Of a stretch of DNA of 64,000 nucleotides, positions 21,447 through 31,339 are shown piece after piece. This DNA comes from Phymatolithon calcareum. Its lineage: Eukaryota; Rhodophyta; Florideophyceae; Hapalidiales. The translations under genes were made by a program, and so were the position numbers. Positions within the stretch are counted from its first letter, which is position 1, and every line of letters starts with the position of its first letter. A model generated the notes under the pieces. The model saw nothing but the letters and a program-made list of their open reading frames with translations. It was not told the origin of the DNA and ran no database searches. Location: the NCBI GenBank assembly GCA_977006965.1, contig OZ345371.1:2170001-2234000 (forward strand). The letters are read 5' to 3'.

Positions 21447-22547
21447 TTATTTATCATGCGTCCTGCACGAACCGAGGTCTACATGCTCAGGGGGAGCTTC
21501 CTGTATAATAATGTTATCATTCACGAACGATATGCTAATATGACGCTCACCGCGAACCATCACCATTGAACCGTCCTTAGATATCATTTCTTTTCTATCT
21601 ATGAACTGAGGAATTAGAGAAGACAAGCTCTCCGCATCAGACCCCACAACTTGGTCACGAATGACACCAAAGAGCATCAAGAGCTTAAAAACACCCCAAG
21701 AGACTAAGTAGACAAAGAATGCCAGTGCTGGAGGCCCCATCTTTGTTCTCCCGTTCACAGAGATGACCATTTCTCTCATAGATTCTCCACGAGGTTCAAA
21801 AAGCAAGGATGTAATGGCATATTCATTGATATAGAAAAGCGGCCCCACACTCTTGTCATTTCTGTTCTTTGTAAAAGTAAACGCTTGCCTGATGATGTCC
21901 AGATTACCTTCCAGAAAACAGATTGTCACCTCGTCTATTACTTCCGAAATTATAGTGTCGTTTCGCTTACATCGTTGACCTGACCGACTTGCAAATTGAT
22001 AAGCAAATGAAGGCTGGCTTTTCGATGGTAATGTTTCTCCGAATCCAGGACCCTCGCATGAAAAGAAGTAGCCGTTGATGCTTCGAGAATAGACCGAGTT
22101 GTCGAGATCCAGGGCTGAAAAATTCGTAAACATTACCGGTGCCCGAAACTGTGCCGAATAGTTTCCAAATTGTTTCCGACACATTGCTGCGGCAAGTGTC
22201 ACAGGAACGGGAGACGCCTTCGAGATGTTTGTTTTGGGTCCATACATCACAGCATTGGCCGCACGAATGCCGTTCACAGTTGTTACTGCGATGGAGTACT
22301 CGATAAACAGGAACATTGCGTGTGTTAAAATGGCGACACGAACAGTCCATGGGCCAGGATTGAAACCACCACAAAAGACACGGAAACATGAGCAGAAAGT
22401 GAGGGTCTTCTTCCGGTCTCTTTTTGCCAGCCGGTTGTAAGTATCTGCCATACACAGAGAGCTTGCGACCAAAGAGAAGGGCACGCCGCATTCCATGATA
22501 TATTTGAGCACGTTCACGGCTGACACAGAGAGCTTGGAAACTACCAT
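21447..22547 (-). CDS. Orphan multi-pass membrane protein
   Basis: An uninterrupted 366-residue frame starting at the second possible ATG (MVVSKLSVSAV); an upstream start would add 27 residues of lower quality. N-terminal hydrophobic stretches (around residues 10-30 and 65-95, including ILTHAMFLFIEYSIAVTTV) and a C-terminal one (GPPALAFFVYLVSWGVFKLLMLFGV, about 280-305) suggest three or four membrane segments. The loop between them is large and has several cysteines and N-glycosylation sites (NYS, NFS, NDT), which suggests it is extracytoplasmic. A soluble tail of about 60 residues follows. I do not recognise the family; no catalytic motif is visible. Confidence 0.65.
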   Translation of the reverse strand: MVVSKLSVSAVNVLKYIMECGVPFSLVASSLCMADTYNRLAKRDRKKTLTFCSCFRVFCGGFNPGPWTVRVAILTHAMFLFIEYSIAVTTVNGIRAANAVMYGPKTNISKASPVPVTLAAAMCRKQFGNYSAQFRAPVMFTNFSALDLDNSVYSRSINGYFFSCEGPGFGETLPSKSQPSFAYQFASRSGQRCKRNDTIISEVIDEVTICFLEGNLDIIRQAFTFTKNRNDKSVGPLFYINEYAITSLLFEPRGESMREMVISVNGRTKMGPPALAFFVYLVSWGVFKLLMLFGVIRDQVVGSDAESLSSLIPQFIDRKEMISKDGSMVMVRGERHISISFVNDNIIIQEAPPEHVDLGSCRTHDK

Positions 22548-22753
22548 TTTGATGGTCTGCCAGCGGTTTTCTCGACTACTTTGTGCACGGAAGGATGGGG
22601 TAAGAAAATAAGTGAAGGGCAAGAACAAGAAAGCATTAAATTATCGTCATTTTTCCGAATTTTCTCGCTTATGTTTATGTAGTTTTACAGGCTGATTTCA
22701 TTGACAGAATCTTAAGAAACGAATTCGTTTAGTTTGGGACTGGAAACAAAATT

Positions 22754-22819
22754 TAACTTGCTCCAACGAGGTAGAGTAATTTTTTAAAAAAAATTACTGT
22801 ACCTTATTGGAGCAAGTTA
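22754..22819. repeat. 66-nt imperfect palindrome
   Basis: TAACTTGCTCCAA at 22754 is mirrored by TTGGAGCAAGTTA ending at 22819, and AGTAATTTTTT faces AAAAATTACT at the centre. About four mismatches in 33-nt arms. It lies just upstream of the membrane-protein gene. Confidence 0.85.
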
Positions 22820-23366
22820 TTTACGGTACACTTCAAGCGTCGGAAGGACGACGGGATCGGGTTCGAGAGATGGCCTGATGATGGATCTCGCTTCGTCGAG
22901 TGTCACAGGAACTTTGTGATTGTCCAGGAGGTTAGATTTGGTCCTATTTGGTGAAAAATAGTGCAATCGTTTCGTTCATCCTGACGCAGTAACTTGCAAA
23001 TAAAAAGGCGATTGTTGTGTACGCCTTAAAAGAATGGAACCTCAAACGGTTGTCGTATGAAGGTTACGTGTGAAGTGGTACCCAATGCATCAATCCTAGG
23101 CATAAGCGTCCACATGTGCCAGGTCCCGTAGAGCCTAAACTTCCGATGCCCTTTTCTCTCGGCAAGCTTATTTCATTTGCCAGTGAATTCTTGCTGTTCT
23201 CGAATTCACCTTGGCGCACTTTCCCATATTGACCTGGCATATTATGTGAAAAGATACTTTCCACGTGGGATGGATGGATGGATTTCTGTTTTATTGAAGC
23301 TCCCTTAGTCAATTATCATTGCACCTGAGAGACTTTTCGTTGCGCTACAATCCTTCGCTTACGTTT
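22820..23366. other. No supported gene
   Basis: Non-coding on inspection; a short direct repeat GGATGGATGGAT occurs near 23,268. Nothing else noted. Confidence 0.4.
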
Positions 23367-23825
23367 TCATTTTGATTTCGGACATTTTCTTTGGACGGTA
23401 TCAACTGCCATTTCCAGCATCTCTTTTTGAATATCGGAAAGTCGTTGCTTGGGCATTAAGTTTGAGATAACTGTGAGAGCTTCATCGAGTTCGGAATCTT
23501 CGTTTCTTGCTTGTTCTTGCCAGGGATATGGGAAGCGGTGAAACAACCAGTGCTTGCAAAGAAGCCTGTGCTTCGCTTTTTTGAGGGGTTTTTTTTTAGT
23601 AGTATTTATTAAACGCTCTCAGTAACACTCTTTAGACTGTAAGGGAGATGCGTTTCAGTTGCTACAGCCTTGTAGCATAGTATAACATTCATATATGCTT
23701 CTTCCGCAATCTTGTATATCGTGGCCCTAGCTGCAAAAACCCACATCGGACGGATGTGGGAAAAGCTTAGAGTCCTCTATGCGCTCAGCGGCGATTCGAG
23801 CTCGCAATTCTTATCCTTTGTTTTT

Positions 23826-25345
23826 CTATTCCATGTCGTAAAAGGCACTGGTAAAGAAGAGTAGCTGGTCCAGTGCTTCTTCGGTCTTCTTGGTCTCTTC
23901 TCCGGTCAGCTGGTATCTCGCCAAAGACGTTTCAACCGTGTGCAATAGCCTTGATATGATTTCGCCAAATTTGTCTTCTAGTAGTGTCGTGCTCAGTGGG
24001 GGAAATCTCCCAAACGCCCACTTCACCGCCAATTGACGATGACGTACTTTCGGAAGCGTTAAAATCACTGGAATTGCTCCGACTATATCGTACGGTATCT
24101 TTCTCTTTCTGCTTAATTCCAAAGACTCCCCTTCATCATTGAAGAGTGATGCTTTCAGGGATCCTGCCGACATTCCTTGCTTAAGATACTCCAAGGCCTT
24201 CTCGAACTGCTCATGCCTTAGCATTGCTGCCATGTCCCGACACACCCATTGCAATTCATCCACGTCTCTGCAAGCCTTTGGGACGGCCAGTAGGCTCTCT
24301 TTTTTTGTCTTGGCTCTCACGAGCATTTTGAGCGCTAAAACCATTCTCCTGTCTTCAGCTGCTTGGATGCGACAGAGAAGACGAAGTCTTGCAGACCGGT
24401 TTTTCGCGATTGGTCCAAGGACTTGAGAGAAAAAGGTCCTCTCTACCTCTTCAATAGCTGTCTGGATTCTCGGCGTCCAAGGTGGTAGATGCATGGCATA
24501 CTCCCATCTTGGCTGTATCAGTGCCTTGTATACCTTGATAGCTTTAAGCGCGTTAATACCGCGCATGGAGACACCAAGGGGTCTTAACTGATACACAGCG
24601 ATCTTGGCGTTCCGGATGCGCTCGAGCATTCTTGTCTCGGTTACCCCCTGACTGCTCAGTGAGATTCCAAGGTATGACACTTCTTTGACTTTCGTTAGTG
24701 TTTTGCCTGACTGTCAGGCAAAACACTAACGACAGCTTGTTTGTTTGTTTGTTTATTGCAGGTTATTCGAATTACACAAAGTGTACATTATTCAACATCT
24801 AGGGGTCCTCTAAATGTTCCTGATATGGATCCATTCCTGGTACTCGCTTATCTGCTTCGCGCTAGTACTGCTGCACACCACTCCACGGCGACATCCGTGT
24901 GCCCTTGAAGTTAACTGGTCTCGTGTCCGCTGACAACAGAACCTCACTTTTTCCGGCGTTCGTGTTCCAAGTCATTTGCCGGTCTTTTCCCCATTCTGAC
25001 GCAATGCCTAAAAGTCTTTGCAGTCCAGCAGGCGATTTAGCCGTGAGGAGTACATCGTCCGCAAACAGTACTCCTGCGACGTCGGCGACTTCTCGTGGTA
25101 CTTGGCTAATTCTTTCGGCGAATTCGTCCATGAACAAGTTGTACAAGCTTGGACTCAACGGGGACCCTTGCGGTACTCCCCTGTCGATTACGAACCACTT
25201 TTTCTGAGGATCCCCAACTGTGCATACCCATGAAGCAACCAAAAAAAACCTCGATCATCGCGCATAATTCCTGAGGTAGACACAGTCTCATTCGATCTTG
25301 CAGGTGTTTCCTTGGAACTGTGTCATACGCCGCTTTTAGATCCAA
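23826..25345 (-). pseudogene. Reverse transcriptase and C-terminal domain, family 1
   Basis: Motif A (MDLKAAYDTVPRKHL) lies near 25,340. Motif B (RGVPQGSPLSPSLYNLFMDE) and motif C (GVLFADDVLL) follow near 25,200-25,050 in another frame. From 24,680 to 23,826 a 284-residue frame covers the thumb (YLGISLSSQGVTETRML) and the C-terminal domain (RKIPYDIVGAIPVILTLPKVRHRQL). A frame shift near 25,240 and an insertion of about 170 bp at 24,733-24,900 break the gene. The protein is related to, but clearly distinct from, family 2 at 17.8-19.3 kb. Confidence 0.9.
24692..24732. repeat. 41-nt perfect palindrome at an insertion edge in the LINE
   Basis: Perfect 20-bp arms surround one central base. The right arm is the RT coding sequence (TCAGGCAAAACACTAACGA); the left arm is its inverted duplicate, or the reverse. 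A foreign block of about 170 bp beginning with a (GTTT)n run follows at 24,733. Confidence 0.9.
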
Positions 25346-25725
25346 TACTGCAATACATCTCTGCCCTCTCTTCTGCAGTTCCAGTGCTCGAAGGATGGCT
25401 AGCTCTGTACTCTTCCCTTTCTGGAATCCTAATTGGATGTTGTGGTTCTTGTACCTTTGACGGAGCTTTTTTGAGGGTGAGGAATGGTGGTAGTTCGTTC
25501 TTGACGGGCTGAGGAGGGCGCCGGCCCTCCCGTCCTGTGGCTTTCGAAGGGAGACATGCTTCCCATTCTTCTTTTGCGTTCTTCAGCGTTCTTACGTTTA
25601 CGCTTGTCGTAGCGTCTAGGGTGCGTGCAAATTCCTCTGTAGACTTTCCACGTAGGCAAAGTGTTGTTTCGCCAAGCAGACATGATGAGATAGGACGCTT
25701 TTCCAGAATTACGAGACCAATACTT

Positions 25726-26289
25726 CGTCAACATACAATTTTTCTCGTCAAATCCTGGCAACGAGGATCATATCAAGCCCGCTCTATGTTCTCCGTATCC
25801 CTATCACATCAAAGATGCAGTTGAGCACAAAACCTAAAAAGCTCCAATAATAGCGACAGTCGTAGCTGTGCCAAGCCTGGCGTTTACTGATCACATCGAC
25901 CATCATCGGACACACGACATCATCATATGATGAACATCTCCCTCCGATTTTCTCTTTCTTGACGCAGTTTATCGCGCCGCGGAACGCCATTGAACAATTT
26001 TGAATGGGATTTGCAAGACAAAATTTCACGTGCAGTTTGTCCGATCAGAACACTGCGGGAGCGAAATTGAGCTCATACCATATATACATCGTTAAATAAC
26101 CATAATTTTAAGGTTATTTTGAAGGCCAAGGCTGGAACCTTGATTTTCTGCCTATTTGAACGAAAGAAAATATTGCGTAGATATCTTTTCTTGTAGTGGA
26201 CAGCGCATTATGCTGTATGTACCAATCTTTGGATGACATGTAGCCGTGGTAGTCTCGTTTCTCGACACACAACTACTGCGAGCGCAGGA
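25726..26289. other. No supported gene
   Basis: Possible upstream exon of the split gene and non-coding sequence; a short hairpin AAATAACC...GGTTATTT lies near 26,094-26,121. Confidence 0.35.
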
Positions 26290-26910
26290 CTATGCTGCAT
26301 CCTTCACTGGAGAGATTCTAAAAGGCAACAAGTTTGTGGTATTCAGTGAAAATGTGTATAGAATGGGGGAATCGAGAGAACTAAGCTGACTTGTAGTTGA
26401 TACGAAACCAATTCGTATGACTCTGACTCTGGGAGAGATAACAGGAAGAATATCATGCCCATCCGGGAAGACATATCCCGTTGCAAGAGAGTACTGGTTG
26501 AATCCACCAGGTATTCCTAGGCGCGGCGCACTGGATCTTTTTGTGTTATCCGTGCTGCAACGGGATCGGCGTGCGGTTCGACTGGATATAACGAGGCCAG
26601 TTCCCGTTTCTTGCTGTTGTGCCATTGGGTGCAGTGCGCTCGTCTTCTGGGGTGGCTGAGGACGGACGGTAAATCCTTAGCGCTTCAACCGGAATTGAGA
26701 ACAGAATGACGTTTCCCTCGACGAACTTTGTGCGAAATAGAATTGTATCGTGGGAGAGAGACATTTTCGCCAATAGCGCATAACCCAGGCACAAGAACTA
26801 GCTGGTTGATGAAAGTATACGAATGGGCAGCTTGCCCGTTCGTACAGACTACCTGTACTGAGTATCGAATTGCTTTTCAGCGCTTTACAAATTTGCTCTG
26901 TCGATACCAC
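26290..26910 (-). other. Possible degraded exons downstream of the element B transposase
   Basis: Three overlapping minus-strand open segments with protein-like composition (for example HDTILFRTKFVEGNVILFSIPVEALRIYRP near 26,750-26,660) change frame between them. They may be a decayed gene or lie inside element B. No family recognised. Confidence 0.25.
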
Positions 26911-27017
26911 AGAATTTAATGCACAGATGGCTTAAGTCCGAGGGGTCGTTCACTATTTTACGAAGGTGTATTATTAGACGAGTAACCTCGGAGCAGGGAT
27001 GGCGTAAACGGACACGG

Positions 27018-30000
27018 CTACCCTGATCGTGGAGGAAATCCTTCTCTGCGAGATAGTGGGATGAATTTTGAGCCTTGTAATGGCGACGCTCCTTCCCAGT
27101 GTTGAATACTCCCCTGGGAAATGTTTAACTCACACTTTGATGGGAGACAAACATGAAGAGCAGGAACCATGCGTGTGTAGCGATCCAATTCAAGTAGAGA
27201 AAGTTTTGAGACGTCGGGTAAGTGATAGACAGCTTTTCCATAAACATTCTCTTCCGGTACGCGTGCACATGGCGTCACAGCTGCGAAAACTTTTTCATAG
27301 CTATTCGTGGTCCCAAGCGCGACAAGCGTTTGCACGCACCAGAGAGAAGGAGTATCTGGATGGGGAAGATTGAGTCCTCTGCACAGTACAAAGGGAAAAT
27401 GGTGCGCACTTGTGGCGGGACCCAGTGTAACGACTTCAATAATGGCTCCTCGGCAAATTATAGAACCCTTCACACCATTAGCACCCTCGATAATCGCTTT
27501 GTCTGAGAATGAGACTCCTGATTGTCTCCTCTGCACAGAAAAACAAGTCACGAAAAGGAGAAGAGCTCGTTGCCTGCAGGGGACGGAGGCTTCCACTGCT
27601 GTGGCAGAAATTGGCTCTATTGGTTTCTGCAGAGTCCATTTCGGACAATGACATGGTCTGTAGCGAGCGGACAATACAGACTTTCCCTGTGTTCGCAGTT
27701 CTGATAGTATGCTCAGCCCAGGGCCAAAGGCTCGTGTTACTTGTTCGTTCATAGTGTGATCGACCTCGCCTGATTTTTGCAACAGTGCCTCTCTTCCGGC
27801 CAGTAGACGAAAGCAAGCTCGAACAGCCTTCCTGTTCCCTTCTCGAGCTGAGCTTGCAGACATGGTGAGGCGTCCCTGCCAATCATCGAACAGAGCACTT
27901 TGCACAGACTGTAGCTGTACGTCTCTGTTGTTAGATTGACGTATTGCTCGCTTTAGCGACTGGTGTGCCTTCTCAAGCACGAGCTCGCCGAAGAGAGAGA
28001 GGTTCCCAAACATTGGTAAAGATGTGTAGACAAGTTCGTATAAGCGGTGGACATTTGGCTTATCTACCTGCTTAATTGTCTTCATGCATGAGCTGTACTC
28101 TTGCTCAAGCTCAATTAGTCGACATTTTGAGATTGAACTATCATTGAGACAGGAAAAATCGTCATCATCCATTGCACACATAGCCTCCACGTGAGCAATG
28201 TGCTTGTTAGTGATGTGCTGAATGTGTTCAATGTAAGATGTGCCAGAGTTCGAATCGTAGGCGCTGAGTGCATCTGCACCGTCACGCTCAAGTTGAGGTT
28301 GAAACCACATCTCTGCAACCATGTCAGCAGAAGACTGTACAAGGCTAATCGCAGACGTACACTTTGCTGAAATCTCTGGGTTGTTAGAACCAGTCTCTGG
28401 TGCAGCGCAGCCCATTTGGAAAGCCGGCCCAGCAACAACAGAAAGAGCGTAAAGCTCTGTCATCGACATTGAGAATAACGCCTTCTTGACCGGATCAAGT
28501 AAACGGTTTTGGGTAGGAAGACCGCATTCGGCTAAAAGTGCAATCATGTAGCCTTCGCATAGTGACCGATGCAACGCAGTTGGAAGAAGCTTAAAGGCCA
28601 CATTTATGCAATCTCGGATATGTCCAGTTAGTAGATGGTCAGGGGAAACTATGCACGAGCGGTAGGGATCAAAGTCACACGGAATAACCGGAAACCCAGT
28701 ATCTGTTTGCCAAATAGGTGTGCCCACAGATAACAATCGAGAACGCATGGAATGGAGTATCGTGTTTGCAGGAGTCAAACGTGACTTCATCCCCAGCAAT
28801 CGCAATGTCTCATGCTGCGCGTCGCAATCTCGAACTGCAACATGTGCGTAAAAAGATCGGGCCATTGAAGAAATAGAGGCGTTCTGTGATTTTGCGGAAA
28901 ATCTGCTACCCACGGTAGTAGATGAACGTCTAACAAATCGGCATAAGTGGCAGCATGCTGCACCGGTGTGGCCGAAAATGTCCAATGCTGCATTAATGGC
29001 GGGAGTATCACCTAGAAATCCAACTAGGTCTAGGAATATTCTGCGCTGGGTGCCATTCGCATCAATATCCACAAATCCCACGCTCATCCCTTGTGCAATA
29101 TCGTCCAATATTTTCTCAAGAACAGCGTCAGCTTTAACTCCTGGCGGAGTCAGACTGACTATTCGAACCGCGCTAGGGCTGGATCGTGCCTGCGTAGGCA
29201 GATTTAGACAAAGCAGATACACGCCTTCCCCAGAAACGGACTTTCCCTTATGAATCTCGAAGCCGTCCCAAAACAGCAAGAACCTGTAGACGCAGTAAAG
29301 TTCACCTGAAGACAATGTACCGACGCTACTCACTGGCTTGAACTTCAATGGTCCCCTAGTTCCACCGTGTACAGCGGAAAGAACCACTGATCTGACAGGC
29401 AAATAAAGTTCTGAATCGAGAAGAGAGTCACAAAGTGAACGAAAAAGAGAATTTCGTGATAGCAGGCCGTCGGTGGTTTCTCCAACCAGTCTTCCTCCAG
29501 GTATCCACAAGACATGCCGACTGCATTCTTCGTTCTCTATCCAGAACCGATGTATAAGAAGCAGTCTGGATTGGCGGTCCATGGACGTCAGAACTGTGCC
29601 TTGCGTCCGCGTTTGTGACGACGGTGCCAACATGGCGACAATGTCGCCTGGTTTCAACAGCGGCTTTTGCCATTCTTTCCATGCATTCGCCAGTTGCGTT
29701 TTTCGCTTCTTTAGGGCGGCGCTACGCGCACGGCGAGCCTCCGTCAGTCTTGGACCAATATTTCTTTGCCGGGGAGTAGTGGCGTCCTCGGCGTCCGATA
29801 ATTCAATATCCCCCAAATCGGGAATCTCTGGTACGTGAATATTAACGCTGTCGCCGGGCGATGTGTAGGTAATGAAGTTGAAAGCCTCTACAATTTCTCT
29901 ATCCCGTTGTGAGAGGACGTGAAGTCCCTTGTCAGAAAACTCGGCATCGTGGTGTCGTTTTTGATGATGAACAGTCCATACATAACAAATGAGTCCTTCC

Positions 30001-31031
30001 AACTGGACTGCTCCGTAGTCCGCCGTACTTATAGCAAAACTTCGAGTAATTCGTTCGTCGAGTCCTTCGGAATTTATAGCAGTTACGTGTATAGTATCAC
30101 CGGCTTCACCGAATCCGGTATAAGGTCCCGAACAAGAACTGTAATCGACACTGATGAATGTCGGTTGACCATAGAACCAGCGGCGTGCAGCAACAACTGG
30201 GACAACATCGATACAAGAGGAAGCTATATTCCCAGAGGGATCTTGCTGCACACCGCTGTCGCGACGGTAAGATAAGCTAGTGCTGCAAATAGCATCAAAC
30301 ACTTCCGGTGTTGCAACGTCCGAGCGGGCATATTCGCTCGGAAGGACGACCCGCACAGATGTGTGCAGTACTGCATCTGATCTGTAAGGCCGTTTTCGGA
30401 CACCCGCCTTTGTTGCATCGACAGGAACTTGGCAGTCTAAATACCTTGGGGCCAGCAAGCGGAATAAAAGCGGTCGCCAAACTTTGACCAGTGTGCTGAA
30501 ATGAGGAAGATAGGACACCTTGCGACTTGGAACGTTGTTGCCATTTTCCATGAATGTTTCTTCCAGCCAAAATGCTTGTGACGCTTTCGGCAAGCTTCTC
30601 ACAGCATCTGCAAACACTCGGACAGACTGGAACTGATCCTTAGTCAGGCGGCGACTTCCGTGAGTCATGAGTAATGACCACAGCACGCGCCAATTTCCAA
30701 TAATGCTCATAACATCACTATTGACGACATCCTGCGCGCACTCTTTGTTGGCTGGCTCATGTGACGTGTTCCGCGGCCGTATGTCTGTGAATGGAACGAC
30801 CTCTTCTTCCTGGTCAGTGCAGAACTCCGGCTCTTCTTGTGATCTTGGTGCAGAAAAATGTTCTGTTGAGGGTACCGAGGGAGGACGAATTGGCTGAAGT
30901 ATGCTTTCCGTGAGCGTGCGAGGTGCATTATGCGAGAATGCATTTGTAGATCCGACTCCAGACAAATGATTTTCAGGAATGAGCGGGAAAATGTTGTGGC
31001 TGCGTCGTCTGCGACGAGTCGAGCGCTTCAT
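27018..31031 (-). CDS. Tnp2-like (CACTA superfamily) transposase, element B
   Basis: An uninterrupted frame of about 1,337 residues. I take the ATG at 31,031 (MKRSTRRRRRSHN) because it opens with a nuclear-signal-like basic run. The core carries the pattern of Tnp2-type transposases: LLFWDGFEI (first catalytic Asp, residue about 589), CLNLPTQAR (about 608-616), DLVGFLGDTPAIN (second catalytic region, about 668-680) and a CCHLC cysteine cluster (about 693-697). Further on, a DHLLTGHIRDCINVAFKLLP block and an LVLEKAHQSLKRAIRQS block recur in the broken copy of element A. Such enzymes bind the element's ends in the nucleus and catalyse cut-and-paste transposition. The frame is open throughout, so it may still be functional. 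Exact superfamily placement (CACTA versus Plavaka-like) is by motif only. Confidence 0.85.
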   Translation of the reverse strand: MKRSTRRRRRSHNIFPLIPENHLSGVGSTNAFSHNAPRTLTESILQPIRPPSVPSTEHFSAPRSQEEPEFCTDQEEEVVPFTDIRPRNTSHEPANKECAQDVVNSDVMSIIGNWRVLWSLLMTHGSRRLTKDQFQSVRVFADAVRSLPKASQAFWLEETFMENGNNVPSRKVSYLPHFSTLVKVWRPLLFRLLAPRYLDCQVPVDATKAGVRKRPYRSDAVLHTSVRVVLPSEYARSDVATPEVFDAICSTSLSYRRDSGVQQDPSGNIASSCIDVVPVVAARRWFYGQPTFISVDYSSCSGPYTGFGEAGDTIHVTAINSEGLDERITRSFAISTADYGAVQLEGLICYVWTVHHQKRHHDAEFSDKGLHVLSQRDREIVEAFNFITYTSPGDSVNIHVPEIPDLGDIELSDAEDATTPRQRNIGPRLTEARRARSAALKKRKTQLANAWKEWQKPLLKPGDIVAMLAPSSQTRTQGTVLTSMDRQSRLLLIHRFWIENEECSRHVLWIPGGRLVGETTDGLLSRNSLFRSLCDSLLDSELYLPVRSVVLSAVHGGTRGPLKFKPVSSVGTLSSGELYCVYRFLLFWDGFEIHKGKSVSGEGVYLLCLNLPTQARSSPSAVRIVSLTPPGVKADAVLEKILDDIAQGMSVGFVDIDANGTQRRIFLDLVGFLGDTPAINAALDIFGHTGAACCHLCRFVRRSSTTVGSRFSAKSQNASISSMARSFYAHVAVRDCDAQHETLRLLGMKSRLTPANTILHSMRSRLLSVGTPIWQTDTGFPVIPCDFDPYRSCIVSPDHLLTGHIRDCINVAFKLLPTALHRSLCEGYMIALLAECGLPTQNRLLDPVKKALFSMSMTELYALSVVAGPAFQMGCAAPETGSNNPEISAKCTSAISLVQSSADMVAEMWFQPQLERDGADALSAYDSNSGTSYIEHIQHITNKHIAHVEAMCAMDDDDFSCLNDSSISKCRLIELEQEYSSCMKTIKQVDKPNVHRLYELVYTSLPMFGNLSLFGELVLEKAHQSLKRAIRQSNNRDVQLQSVQSALFDDWQGRLTMSASSAREGNRKAVRACFRLLAGREALLQKSGEVDHTMNEQVTRAFGPGLSILSELRTQGKSVLSARYRPCHCPKWTLQKPIEPISATAVEASVPCRQRALLLFVTCFSVQRRQSGVSFSDKAIIEGANGVKGSIICRGAIIEVVTLGPATSAHHFPFVLCRGLNLPHPDTPSLWCVQTLVALGTTNSYEKVFAAVTPCARVPEENVYGKAVYHLPDVSKLSLLELDRYTRMVPALHVCLPSKCELNISQGSIQHWEGASPLQGSKFIPLSRREGFPPRSG

Positions 31032-31339
31032 TAGGAGCACCTTGGAGCAGATTGTGAATGAGAATTCCAAGAGAGGATGAGATTGTTGTTGGATTTGAAC
31101 GGCCCATTGTCAGTTAATTAGGTTTTTTACTGGACAGAGTATCTAGAAAACCACTGTGTGTCCCCCGATCCGAACCAGATAATCCCATCTTTCTAGATAG
31201 AATATAATCAGTACTCTGTGACATATGCAGAACCATGAATGAATGAATCTGTAAGACCATATTTTAATAGTTTTCCGCAAGGTGCAAGAAGTCCAATGCG
31301 AATAACCTTAAGTTTTCATTGAAATAGACACTTGATATT

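Larger units (their letters stand above)
23588..25464 (-). mobile_element. 5'-truncated non-LTR retrotransposon, family 1
   Basis: The insertion is flanked by an exact 13-bp duplication, GCTTTTTTGAGGG, at 23,575-23,587 and 25,465-25,477. On the minus strand it ends with an A tail (T run starting at 23,589). Its last 235 bp recur almost identically at 49,421-49,655. The 3' untranslated part has a hairpin CACATCCGTCCGATGTG. The element starts inside the reverse transcriptase, as is usual after incomplete reverse transcription. Confidence 0.92.
23367..25725 (-). pseudogene. Reading frame split by a LINE insertion
   Basis: If the LINE (23,588-25,464) and one copy of its 13-bp target duplication are disregarded, one minus-strand frame continues without a stop from about 25,725 through 25,478 and on through 23,574 to a TGA at 23,367-23,369. 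It spans roughly 150 codons. The frame is charged and helix-rich (EEFARTLDATT, LKNAKEEWEACLPSK, then KHWLFHRFPYPW, then EALTVISNLMPKQRLSDIQ). The 5' side probably begins at a splice acceptor near 25,725. The C-terminal helix resembles a small dimerisation module, but I cannot name the family. The insertion should truncate the product. Confidence 0.55.
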
